DNA of 64,000 nucleotides from Deroplatys truncata. Its lineage: Eukaryota > Arthropoda > Insecta > Mantodea > Mantidae. Under the pieces are notes generated by a model. That model was given only the letters and a program-made list of their open reading frames with translations. It did not search any database and was not told where the DNA came from. Made by a program: the position numbers and the translations under genes. Positions 21,906 through 32,030 of the stretch are shown piece by piece. Position 1 is the stretch's first letter. Each line of letters begins with the position of its first letter. The DNA is taken from contig CM060989.1 of NCBI GenBank assembly GCA_030765065.1, forward strand, positions 37,811,501 to 37,875,500, written 5' to 3'.

Positions 21906-22519
21906 GAAGGCCTAGAAAATGAAGTAAAATTGTATTGCAGTAAAGGGTATATTATATATCTACTTACTCGAATCTAATGCGCACCCCATATTTGAAACTT
22001 AAAATTATATAAAAAAGGGGTTTCTGTCGAATATAAAGCGGATCAATGACAGAAAATAGGTGATAGGTATTTTATTTAAATTTATTTAATACAACAATGG
22101 ATTTATTGTATATATAAACCATCAGATTATAGAACTGAAAGTGCCCTATTCTTAGGTGACATTGTTAAAGAACAAAATTAGTGTTACGAGTGTTTTTTCG
22201 CACCCTGTTGTTTTCATAATAACTTCCTTTGTCTCCTTATCAGTAATAGTGTAGTTCCATGGCATATCAAACCAAATTGGCGTCTCATCAGCGTTGCCTG
22301 TTTTCCCCATTGAAAATTATTTATTTTTCCGAAGTGAAATGAATACCGCTGAAACGCTTGCATTTGTCCTCAAAATTTGCAGGAAGTTTCTGGCACATTG
22401 TTGTACGGTGTCTTAGAGCTGCATGAAATGATCCACCCATCCATGGCTAGCCTTATACTCTTGTTTCGGAATACCAAGAACTTCAGCCTCCTCTTTAGCT
22501 TTCTTTCGCATAGTGTCAC

Positions 22520-23445
22520 TACTCTATATTCACTCTTAGGTTGATCCGCGTCAAAACAAACACCAGGTGACCAGTGCACCGCTATAATGTATCCTTCCGC
22601 CATTCGCGCTAGAAATACTGTCACACTTTCAGATCATGTGCGGTGACTAGCATATTCTGTTTAGGGTTAATGATGATAAGATTGATAGTAGTAATAAAAC
22701 AAACGTTTTCACATACAATAATAGTTAATTCTAAAATAAATGAGCGAAAAATAAAGTAACAGGTATGCGATAACTCAATTTTTTTGCTCTCTGGAAGCGG
22801 GACTTTATTAACTGTTGGCGGCTCATTTTAAAAAATAAATTGTGCACTGTTACGCGAATTGCATTCTTCTTCAATTGCATCGCGTATTTCATATGCTTTC
22901 TTTTTCTTCTTTTTACGGGTGTAACCACTTTTCTCGTTTCAGATTTTTCTGCACAAGCACTGATTATACTTGTACTCGAAACACCGGTGAACTCAGAAGT
23001 TAATTTCGCCATTTCTTTCGCGGAAAGTGTTGGATATTTCTCACATAACTTATAATAAAGATTCATTACTATTGTTTTTCATCACTAGTCAATGGTTTGC
23101 GCGGCTAATGCTTTACGTAATTCGAACGAAAACACAAGAGCGAATTCACCGTCCTCCATGATACTAAACACAACTACTGGCTGTAAACAATATTCTGCAC
23201 CTACCCGGATGTCAGGTGACTCATACAAATTGCATCATGGGACTTATAGCTCTGTTTTACGGTATAAATGAGCGTTAAATAAAATCTTAGGTATTTGTAT
23301 AGAATATTTAAGGATAAATGCATTCTAAATTCAGAGATTAGCATGAGAGTACTTTGCTGGGCGCATTGCTACCGTGTTGCAACACGGTGCACTGACCACG
23401 TGGGTTTGTTTTGCCGCGGATCAATCTAAGAGTGAATATAGTTTA
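22520..23445. mobile_element. 926-bp DNA element with ~60-bp terminal inverted repeats, inserted in pogo
   Basis: The left terminus TACTCTATATTCACTCTTAG (22520) and the reverse complement of the right terminus, TAAACTATATTCACTCTTAG (ending 23445), continue to match for about 60 bp, through GATCCGCG and CAAAACAAAC to AGTGCACCG. GTCAC occurs on both sides (22515-22519 and 23446-23450), consistent with a short target duplication, but an extra GT on the left leaves its exact length open. A 111-codon frame lies inside. The superfamily is not decided. Confidence 0.7.
22731..23066 (-). CDS. Transposase N-terminal-like ORF, 111 aa, within the nested element
   Basis: An uninterrupted 111-residue frame begins MNLYYKLCEKYPTLSAKEMA. 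A helix-turn-helix-like stretch (KLTSEFTGVSSTSIISACAE) is followed by a basic linker (KVVTPVKRRKRKH). Then comes KKNAIRVTVHNLFF, which resembles the segment where insect Tc1-like proteins have R-x-V-H-x-F after a KKRRK linker. The protein stops where the catalytic domain would begin, so at most it is a DNA-binding fragment. It may be a truncated transposase whose catalytic part was deleted when the element shrank. An unrelated host peptide is less likely given its position between matched inverted repeats. Confidence 0.45.
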   Translation of the reverse strand: MNLYYKLCEKYPTLSAKEMAKLTSEFTGVSSTSIISACAEKSETRKVVTPVKRRKRKHMKYAMQLKKNAIRVTVHNLFFKMSRQQLIKSRFQRAKKLSYRIPVTLFFAHLF

Positions 23446-23942
23446 GTCACAGGTTGCCCATTCTTCCTCCTTTCACGCACAAATTCCAACATTTTTTCTT
23501 CAACTTCAGGATGTCTTCCTTTGCGAGGACTCGTATATTTCTTCCTACTAGCTTTAGTAGCAAATAATGCCAATTTCTGTTTTTGCCACAACCGAACATT
23601 GCTTTCTTATACATTGAACTTCCTTCCTGCCTTTCTATTACCATTTTTTTCAGCATAAAGGATTACTTTACGCCTTAAAGAAGCATCATAAGACGTTCTT
23701 CTCTGTTTGCCCTTGTCCTCTATATCGTAACTAAAAACGCTCAATAATAGGCAAATGATAAATGAGCGGCTGGCTTGTTTCTGGATGCAAGTTAACTCCA
23801 GCAATCCATTGTGACGTAATACACGAAAATTTGAATGAAGTTGCTGGCGTTCTACGGAACGGATTTGCACTCAAATCTAATGCGCACCACGATTTTGAGT
23901 ACTACATTTGGTAAAAAAAAATGTGCGCATTAGATTCGCGTA

Positions 23943-24326
23943 AACGCGGTACTTGCGTACACATGTCAGACATACGAGTAGAAGCTATAACGTAGTAGCC
24001 GTGGTAGATTGCTCACTTGGTGATCAATTAATCCCTGTGGGCAGCTACCAGACAATAGAACATCTGGGATCTTGGGCGTCTGACGCAATAATGCACTCAA
24101 GGGAGAGGTATGTTTCTTCTTGGCATTTACAACCAGAGGTAAACAGCTGGTTTCAGGAGAGTGATCCAGATTTATTAGGGAGTTTTCGAGATTTTCAGAG
24201 CATTAGCAAAATATCTGCACGTATTTCACTTCATAAGGCATCTGATCATATTAAGGTCATATTTTAGAGCATGTTCTTTGCTGTATATTCTATAGAACTG
24301 CTTTAGAAAGTCACAGGCAGAATCAT
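23943..24326. other. Unassigned sequence
   Basis: A 104-codon plus-strand frame (23953-24267) is open but has no domain I recognise. There is no repeat match in the window. Confidence 0.25.
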
Positions 24327-24423
24327 TTCTTTCCTTTTGAGGTAAAGAGGTAAAGATATGACCCACCCAAAAGTTCAATATCAACTTTTCACCCCAAATA
24401 CATCCTTTGAGGCTCCCTGAATT
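24327..24423 (-). repeat. Family A terminal fragment
   Basis: A degenerate reverse copy of the A 3' end (CACCCAAAAGTTCAATATCA, CTTTGAGGCTCCCTGAAT). It abuts the start of a plus-oriented A copy at 24424. Confidence 0.6.
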
Positions 24424-25975
24424 AAAAAATCGGATGTAATACATTCACAAGATCTTCTCTACCTAGTGTGTATACAAACCATTATTACTAAAGCTTAGTT
24501 GACTATCTATTACGTTTTAATCCCTAAAACCTTTGCAAAAATAGCTACATTACACATTTCTTTATAGATAACAAAAGAACTACGGTAGTCAAATGTTTAA
24601 GTACTAGACGCTATAAGCTGGCCTTAAAATTCCAAACTGTTTGCTTACAATCTCGAGAAACAACTAAAAATCGATGAGACTTTAAAAGAATGGCAAGTAT
24701 TAAACAATTCGAACCTTTAATAACGGATATCTCAGAAACGGCTTAATGCCTAAAAAACTTCTTTGAAGTAAATTGTGTATTTTAAGGAGATCTACATTTT
24801 TTGTGTGGTATGTTTTCAGCTATAGCTTAACGTTTATCAGTTATACAAGATTATACAAAATTCCTTCCGAATGAAGAGGTCTTCCTAGACTATTCCCAGG
24901 AAATTAAGACATACATTTTATTTGTCGTTAAAATTCCATACTCTTTCCATGACATCGCGTGAAACAGCTTAAGATCGACAGGACTTTAAAAGAATGGCTA
25001 AGTTTTGAACAATTCGAAGCATTACTAATGTATATCTCCGAAATGGCTCATGCCACAAAAGAGTTATTTGAAATAAATTGTGTGTTTTACAGAGATCTAC
25101 ATTTTCGTCTATCACTTAACGTTTACCAGTTATACAAGATTATACAAAATTTCTTCCTAATGAAGAAGACTTCACAGGCTATTCCCACAAAATTCCAGAT
25201 ATACATTTTATTTGTCATGTAAATACTTAATATAAGGTATTTTAATCAAAATCGTTAGTCATTTTTAGAACATTTTAGAATTTTAGAAATTTCGAAAAAT
25301 GTTCCATGTAAAGGGAAATTTGGGATGAGGGAATTTTCTTGAAAATCTTCGTGTCTCATCTTTGGAAGATTTTGAACCTAAATACCAAGTTTGGTGTTTA
25401 TCAGACTTTTCGTGTTTGTGTTACGGTGTTTGGGCGGCGCCGTGGCCGAGTAGTTAGACCGCTCGCCTCTCACCGAGGCGGCCCGGGGTCAATCCCAGGG
25501 ACCCGCATATGGGTTTTGTTGTGGACGAAGCGGCGTCTGGCGGGTTTTATCCGGGTTCTCCGGTTTCCCCCGCCATTCATTCCATCAACTGCTCCATCAT
25601 CACCTTTCCTTTCATCCATTTCACCATCATTTCATTTCATCTACTTCCTTCATCCCATACCGGGCATCGGGCTGATCACACTTCCTGGATCTTCTGTCTG
25701 CTCCATGAGTGCCTGCTTCTCGACGGGCCTCTGACCCCAGGCACCTGCCTGTAAGTCCTACATAAGATAAGGATAAACAGAGAATGAATGAATGCATGTG
25801 TTACGCTGTTCATCACACACACATACCGACCTTTTTCTAAAAATACTGTTTTGGATTCACGGTACCTCAAAACATGTATTTTCGTTCAAATCTCGGTATT
25901 GAATTTTGGGGTGAAATGCAATACCTATCTTCTCTCCCTAATAGGTAAGTGGTAGGGAAATTAAAAGTGAATTAA
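24424..25975 (+). repeat. Family A copy with internal duplication and nested SINE
   Basis: It starts AAAAAATCGGATGTAATACA and ends AGTGGTAGGGAAATTAAAAG. The mid-body is duplicated in tandem: 24626-24929 and 24930-25220 are diverged copies of the same about 300-bp segment, each beginning AAAATTCCA and ending TACATTTTATTTGTC. A 367-bp SINE interrupts it at 25431-25797, just before the microsatellite site. Confidence 0.8.
25431..25797 (+). mobile_element. tRNA-derived SINE (family E), with 13-bp target duplication
   Basis: The head GGCGGCGCCGTGGCCGAGTA then GTTAGACCGCTCGCCTCTCA carries a GTGGCCGAGT A box. GGGTCAATCCCAGG is a B box. The long extra arm is like Leu/Ser tRNAs. The body is pyrimidine-rich (CATTTCACCATCATTTCATT) and the tail is GAATGAATGAATG. 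It is flanked by GTGTTACGGTGTT (25418-25430) and GTGTTACGCTGTT (25798-25810), a 13-bp duplication with one difference. It sits inside a family A copy. Confidence 0.85.
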
Positions 25976-27444
25976 AATGAGTAAAAATGAGTTAATTTTG
26001 TTTCTCATTTATAAAAAGTTTTGTATAGTTCGCTTTTATATTGTTTGTCAGCCTCTCGTTTACTGTTAACTGGGCATTGTCTCATCCAGAGGTAACTTCC
26101 AAGCTTGCAGACCTTTGCACCTTTTAGAAACAAACGAAGGGTAGCAGAAACAAACGGTGCACGATGAAATGCCAAACCACCATATTTCCTCTTCCGTTCC
26201 TATCCCTTTCTCTTTATCTGCAGTGAACAAGGAAGAAACACAGTAATGCCTATTTTCTGCACCACTGAAACTCAGGACAGAGGGTAGCCTAGCGCAGATT
26301 TAGTGGCCTCGAGCAGAAATTGCTAACGTGGGCCAGACCGATCGCGATCTGGCGCAAGTTCCCGTCAACGCAAGCACTACTAAGACAAATGACTGCTACT
26401 CTTTTGTTTTATTCTTTTGATAAATGCTTCGGTTTAAAGTAATTTATCGTTTTAATTGCTATCGTTTCTCGTGCGTTCAAAATATATATGCTACAGATAT
26501 CGTAAGAGCTGATTGTTTATGTGCGCCCTCTTGGATTTATTTAGGAACGTGTTTTATGAATATTTAAATATTAATTCAGATCAGAAACATAACTGGAGAA
26601 TTCTTACCCATACCTCAAGTATTAGGATTCTATAGTTCTTTTCATAAGAGTGTAGACTGTTGGTACTCGCCAACGAATTTCTTAAACGCATTAACAGGAT
26701 CGGGTATTTTTATTAACGATAAACGCGAAATGTAACGGAGATATTAGCTAGAAGTACGTGCGCGATTTATGACAAATGTGACCGACTTATGGCTATAATT
26801 TTGTCGTGAATTTTCGTGAAAATTGTTCGCTTCTGTGAAAAAAAAATTTTTACGATAAAAAGGAAAAAATCGTATTTTTAAAAAAGTATTCGTTTAGAAT
26901 ATGTTTGCTGTAATGGAATGAGAACTCGTTTGGAAAGGAACATTAACCCGAAAATTTAGACTATATCATTATATTTTACGATCTGCAGGACCATCAGCTG
27001 ATAGGTTTTCCTGAATTTTGGAACGTTAGAAATATTGCTTTTTTTGTTTAAGTACTTGAAATAATTGTTGCAGCGAAAAAATAAATTTGACCACGTGGAA
27101 ACTAACAAGAGAAATACACTGACGGAAATGTGACCATTAACAGTGGACGTGATCAACAATCGATAACAACGACTGGGAGCTTGTCTCCAGCAGAATTTCC
27201 AAAAACGTCACGCTGCAGCTGCGACAAAGACAGCCATTGTTTATCACATTAAAAGTTACCACGATTTTTTTTTTAAAAGTCAACACCAAAAAAAACCTGG
27301 CCCTGTGCATTAGCATAGTATTAATTTAATGCTGAAGAACATAGGCTTATAGCCATATTTTAAGCCCAGTTTATGCAAAACTACCTTATGGAATATTTGC
27401 CCACTAAATGCTTATAAAATGATATGAAATTAAAATAGCAATTG
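25976..27444. other. Unassigned AT-rich sequence
   Basis: No recognised gene or repeat across about 1.4 kb. 26270-26370 is somewhat GC-richer. The small minus-strand frame at 26956-27159 is not recognised. Confidence 0.3.
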
Positions 27445-27933
27445 AAACATCTTGTGTGTTTACATTCACACGACCTTCTCCACCAATTCGTCAACAAACT
27501 ATTCTTGCAAAGCTTATTCTTCTATCTCCTTTATATTATCTTCTTCTTCTTTCTCTGTTTAACCTCCTCGTATGTAGGACTTACACCCCCCAGGACTTAC
27601 AGGCGGGTGCCTGGGGTCGAGGAGCAGACACTCGTGGATCAGACAGAATATCCAGGACGGGTGATCAGCCAGATAAGTAGATAAAACCAAATGATGGTGA
27701 AATGGATGAAAGGAAAGGTGATGATGAGAACCCGGAGAAAACCCGCCACAAAACCCCACATACGGGTCTCTGGGATTGAACCCGGGCCGCCTCGGTGAGA
27801 GGCGAGCGGTCTAACCACTCGGCCACGGCGCCGCCTTCTTTATATTATCCAGATAAACAATTGCATAAATTGTTTTATTACATATTTCAAAATACCTTTT
27901 TACCATATACATACCTCAAAGCCGCATACCTTG
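27445..27933 (+). repeat. Family A 5' fragment with nested SINE
   Basis: It starts AACATCTTGTGTGTTTACAT, then CACACGACCTTCTCCAC, and carries the A 5' body up to CAGATAAACAATTGC, with a family E SINE between. It ends where a reverse A copy begins, giving a convergent pair. Confidence 0.7.
27541..27837 (-). mobile_element. tRNA-derived SINE (family E), with 12-bp target duplication
   Basis: The reverse complement has the same head as 25431: GGCGGCGCCGTGGCCGAGTG, GCCTCTCACCGAGGCGGCCC, GGGTTCAATCCCAGAGACCC, the same pyrimidine-rich body and a GTAAGTCCTACATACGAGG-like end. It is flanked by CTTTATATTATC at 27529-27540 and 27838-27849 (perfect 12 bp). Confidence 0.85.
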
Positions 27934-28080
27934 GCTTTTTACTTTCTCAATTGCGTATAGTAAGTAGGGGAAGTATTGTATTCCACCCAAAAATTCGATG
28001 TCAAGATTTCACCTGGAATACATGTTTTGAGTACCCTGAATAAACAAATTAATTTTTAGAAGAAGGTTCATGTATCTGTG

Positions 28081-28129
<49 letters not shown>

Positions 28130-28828
28130 CGGAAGACCGGATAAGTACTAAACTTAATATTTAAGCTCAGCATTTTCCAAGAATGCGACTCGAAGACTGT
28201 CAAGAAAATCCCCCACCCTCAACTATCTTTCACATGGAACACTTTTAGAAAATTCTGATTTTCTAAAAAACAGCCCTAGTAATTTTCATTAAAATACCAT
28301 ACAATAAAGATATTCACATCATAAATAAGATATTTATCTTGGATTTTCTGGGAATAGCCTTTGAAGTCCTCTTCATTCGGGAGAAATTTTATATAATCTT
28401 GTATAACTGGTAAACGTTAAGAGATAGACGAAGACGTGCTGTACAAAAAAATGTAGATATCTTTAAGACATACAATTTATTCCAAATAAGTTTTTTGTGG
28501 CATAAGCTGCTTCTGAGATATCCTTTATTAATGGTTAGAATTGTTCAATACTTAGCCATTCCTTTTAAGTCCTGCCAACATTCAGTTGTTTCTGGCGATT
28601 GCATGGCAACAGTATGGAATTTTAATGCGTATAGCGTCCAGTTCTTAAACATTTGTCTATCACTATTCCCTTTGTATCTATAATGAAATGTGTAATATAC
28701 CTGTTTATGCAAAGGCTTATCTCGATTAAAATGTAGTAGATAGAAAAATAAGCCTGAGTAAGAATGGTTGTAAAACCTTAATAAACGATAGGGGGTAAGA
28801 AAGTCACATAAATGTATAACCTAAGATT
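27934..28828 (-). repeat. Family A dispersed repeat, near full length
   Basis: It opens CTTTTTACTTTCTCAATTGC and closes GGGGTAAGAAAGTCACATAA. It carries an uninterrupted (TG)n of about 38 bp at 28084-28122, the longest pure dinucleotide tract of any A copy here. Confidence 0.85.
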
Positions 28829-28859
28829 TCTTCAAAGTAATATTACTTATGGGTTACTG

Positions 28860-29335
28860 CTCTAGGGAAATCGTATCCATGTTAATAGAGCGCTTGTTTT
28901 GCAAAAGAGAGCTATGATATTACTGACAAATGCTAAAATGGAATGCTGATTGTAAACCTCTGTTTATTAAAGAGGAAGTTGTGATTCTTATTGGCTTATA
29001 TGTTAATGACTCATGTTAATTTAATTCATGAACACAGCACTAGAAATAATACAAAAGTGTACTTACCCAAATGGAGGCTCTCAGTGATTGCCAATAACCA
29101 TCATATTATGGCTTTTAAACTACACAATAATATTCCACCGCGGGTCACTCAGTTGAATAAATGTGCCTTTTAAAAGAACTATCTGTAAGTGGTTGATTAA
29201 TAATGCAGTTTATTGTATAAACGACTACCTTGAAACTCAATATTTATAATTACGCTTCTGATGATGTCATTTGCTTGTTTGTGTTCTCTATTTTTACATG
29301 TGATCATGTCAATTACAATCTATGTATATTGCTGA
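28860..29335 (+). pseudogene. Non-LTR retrotransposon (CR1/Jockey-like) C-terminal remnant
   Basis: In shifting frames it reads LQKRAMILLTNAKW...CKPLFIKEEVV..IGLYV, then HEHSTRNNTKVYLPKWRLSV, MAFKLHNNIPPRVTQLN, and RTICKWLINNAVYCINDYLE. This order (RAIRIL...CKPLF...HNTR...KLYNxLP...) is the conserved tail after the reverse transcriptase domain of many insect Jockey/CR1-like ORF2 proteins. An A-rich tail (GAAAGAAAGAAATAAAAATG at about 29347-29366) could be the 3' end. Several frameshifts. This kind differs from the remnants at 11458 and 32031. Confidence 0.7.
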
Positions 29336-29369
29336 AGGGCAACACTGAAAGAAAGAAATAAAAATGACC

Positions 29370-29468
29370 TTGCAGGAACAAGGGAAAATTAGTAGGCCTA
29401 AGCGATAGTCAAATGTTTTAAGAGCGGGTCGCTATGACATTTCGTTCTCTTTGCATGAACAGGGGGAG
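29370..29468 (+). repeat. Family A internal fragment
   Basis: GGCCTAAGCGATAGTCAAAT and TTCGTTCTCTTTGCATGAAC match the 5' third of A. It ends at the start of the next copy. Confidence 0.6.
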
Positions 29469-30290
29469 AAAAATAAAAATATGATGTGTTGCATTCACTG
29501 ACTTTCTCTACTCTTGTTGAAGCTATTTTTACAAACGCTTATTCTCCATCTACTTCTTGATAATCGAGATAAACATTTGCAGAAATTATCTTATTCCTAA
29601 TTTTCTTGTAGGTGAAAGGAGAATATGGTAGGCTTTAAGCAATGCTCAAATCTTTTAAGAGCTGGTTGCTGTGTGGAGCACTCCATTCTCTTTGTATGTC
29701 CAGGACATAAAAATACGAATAACAAAATCCCACTTAGAAAATTCAAACAAATACAAGGAATACCTCAGAAATGGTTCACTGGACAAAAAAAATGTATGTG
29801 GCATAAATTGTGTGTTTTAATGAGATCTACATTTCTTGTTTAGTAAAATTTTGTCTATCTCTTGCCGTTTACCAGTTATGAAAACGTCATTCAGAATGAA
29901 GAGTGCTTTTGGCGACACTCCCAGAAAATTCAAGATATACATTTCATTTGCTATAAAAATATCTTAAGCATATGTTATTTTAATCAAAATCGGTAGGGCC
30001 AATTTTTGAGAAAATCAAGATTTTCTAAAAACGTTCCACGCAAAGGAAAGTCTGGAGAGGAGGATTTTCTTGAAAATCTTCGTGTCGCATCCTTGGAAGA
30101 TACTAAACTCGGATACCAAGTTTGGTATGTACCCGACTTTACGTTTTTCAGTTATGCTGTTTACAGACAGACACACAGACATGTTTCAAAAAAGCCACCT
30201 CAAAGCATGTATTTCCGGTGAAATCTTGATATTGAATTTTTGGGTGAAATGCAATACTTTCCTTACTTAGAGAAATAAAAAAGCAATAAG
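29469..30290 (+). repeat. Family A dispersed repeat, near full length
   Basis: It starts AATATGATGTGTTGCATTCA, then CTGACTTTCTCTAC; it ends CTTACTTAGAGAAATAAAAA. The microsatellite site holds only ACAGACAGACACACAGACAT (30163-30182), an unexpanded state. Confidence 0.8.
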
Positions 30291-30885
30291 GATTTTCCAT
30301 TTGAGAAAAGTATAACTATTTGAAGATCAAAACCAATGACAAGAAGTATCTCTGAAATGGTTCAACTCCACAAGAAACTTGACATAAATTGTGTCCTTTA
30401 ACGAGATCTACTTTTTTGTGTGGTAAGATTTTGTTTGTTTCGTACAGTTAAACCATTATGCAAAAGTCCGTCAGAAGTAGGAGACTCTACAGCGTATTCC
30501 TAAAAAATTCAAGATACGCATTTCATTTGTCACGGAAATATCTTAAACCTATGGTATTTTAATCTAAATCGTTTGAGGCACTTTTGAAAAAATCAAAACT
30601 TGCGAAACGTTTTTCACGGGGCGTTTTCTCGAAAATATTCTTGTCAACATTCTTGAAAGATGTTGAACTTAAAAATACCACGTTAGGTATTTAACCGAAT
30701 TTTCGTTTTTGATTTGTCTATTCACAGACACACAGAGATGAACCTTTTTTTTATAAAAAGTGATTTCTTTGTTCAGGGGCCTCAAAACATGTATTTACGG
30801 TGAAATCTCGACTTAGAATTTTGGGATGGAACGCAATATTTTATCTTACTATTATAGGTAAGTGGTGGGGAATATAGTGATGACA
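30291..30885 (+). repeat. Family A 3' fragment
   Basis: It lacks the first about 250 bp. It begins near TTCCATTTGAGAAAAGTATA and ends ATAGGTAAGTGGTGGGGAAT. Directly tandem to the preceding copy. Short ACAGACACACAGAG at the microsatellite site. Confidence 0.7.
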
Positions 30886-31393
30886 TAACCTTCAATGTAC
30901 TTCTTCAGTGAAATTATTTCATCGCATGTATTTGTTGCATTTTTCATCTATAATTTTAAATTGCATGATAATTTTCGGACAGTTGACGGTTTAGAATGCG
31001 GACAAAATTTAATATTTGTCTTTGACGTGCAGGAAATGAGATGCATTACCTTACAGAATATACAATTTAAATTAAATAACAGTATTTTTAGTATACGACA
31101 CGAAAAATGTCAGAGAAAATGATTTTAATTAATTACACTTGGTGTTCGAGGATTTGGAAAAGGCGTCCGACTATATTCCTATATAGTTCCCTGGTCCTCA
31201 ATTATAGAAAGCACTCCAAAATGAAGAAGTAGAGGGAGAGAATACATTACCCTGTTATTGTCCATGGATGAGCATGCAGTAAACATCTGATAGTGTTGTT
31301 ACTGTAAATCGTATTCACAGTTCTGGGTAAGTGCAACCACATTCCGATTAGTTCCAATGGAATCAGTAAGTGATAAGTTGATAAGTTTGTGAA
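30886..31393. other. Unassigned sequence
   Basis: AT-rich; the 75-codon frame at 30895-31122 is not recognised. Confidence 0.25.
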
Positions 31394-31663
31394 ATGCTTT
31401 TACACTGTAACTTTACCTTGAAATCTTCGATGTATGCAACCTCAATTAATGATGTACAAACACTAGAGGAAGACGTTATCAGTGCCTGCCAGAGCATCCG
31501 TGACCAGCCTGGAGTCTTTAAGAGAGTGCATGATTCCTTACGACGTCGTACAGAAATGGGCACCATATTGAGTACCTCCTTTAATGATGGTTCACAAGTG
31601 CAGGTCGTAGTAATCGCAAGTAGATTACATTCGAAGCTATGCTGTTTCACAGTTACAGTGTAA
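31394..31663 (+). pseudogene. C-terminal fragment of a DUF4817-type transposase
   Basis: The 89-codon frame contains SINDVQTLEEDVISACQSIR followed by DQPGVFKRVHDSLRRRTEMG. This corresponds to the C-terminal helix after the DDE domain in DUF4817-type transposases, where members read like TL..RI..AC..I...PG.F..V..SL.RR...C. The catalytic domain is absent and no terminal repeats were found. The call rests on this helix pattern alone. Confidence 0.45.
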
Positions 31664-32030
31664 CGTGTCCTTATTTGTTTACTGCATTCTGTAGGTCATA
31701 CGTAATAGCAAACAGCTAGCAGTAGAAGAGATGTTTCACAGTAACGAAGGGAACAAGTGCTCATGTCCCTTAAGGTATGCATTTGAGCCCATATTTACTG
31801 GATATATTATTTATTTTTTGGGCCATACTACCACCTCGCAAAATATGGAATACTTTTTTAACACTCCATATATTTGGAATCGATTACGAAATATTTGAAT
31901 ATGCCATGTCAAGGGATGGGAATAGTTATTGGAAGACAGTTAATACATTCCTTACTTTTTGCAAAAAATCAAATTGTAATTGCTCAAGGTAGGAATCATG
32001 CCGAATATTCAATAAGGAATGGTGAGGCTT
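31664..32030. other. Unassigned sequence
   Basis: No recognised feature. The short frame at 31777-31992 is probably chance. Confidence 0.25.

Larger units (their letters stand above)
22150..23880 (-). pseudogene. Pogo-like transposase pseudogene in two parts
   Basis: The N-terminal part (23870 down to 23451) gives a psq-type DNA-binding start: RRTSYDASLRRKVILYAEKN, then GNRKAGRKFNV, and after a frameshift EGRHPEVEEKMLEFVRERR-like residues ending NGQPVT. The second part resumes at 22519 with MRKKAKEEAEVLGIPKQEY then KASHGWVDHFM, a CENP-B-type helix-turn-helix. The two halves join in frame (PVT|MRKKAKEE) if the insertion between them is removed. After a shift, FSMGKTGNADETPIWFDMP (about 22265-22320) carries the first DDE aspartate, and ITDKETKEVIMKTTGCEKT follows. 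The remaining catalytic residues are deleted, so no activity is expected. Confidence 0.8.
21965..23942 (-). mobile_element. Pogo/Tigger-like DNA transposon, split by a nested insertion
   Basis: The left end is TACTCGAATCTAATGCGCAC (21965). The right end is TGTGCGCATTAGATTCGCGTA (ending 23942), with TA at each edge. A second AATCTAATGCGCAC sits just inside the right end (about 23876-23890) in opposite orientation, making that end palindromic. Without the 926-bp insertion at 22520-23445 the element is only about 1.05 kb, because most of the DDE domain is deleted near the left end. Confidence 0.8.

Noticed and set aside
25435-25505. Functional tRNA-Leu or tRNA-Ser gene
   Set aside because: It is the head of a 367-bp unit with a clean target duplication, and a second copy at 27541 shares the whole body.
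30006-30221. Conserved small protein shared by frames at 30006, 57923, 17226 and 4494
   Set aside because: The similarity (for example FLENLRVASLEDTKL) is shared because all lie in family A copies. Frames break at different points and the nucleotide match does not favour codon positions.
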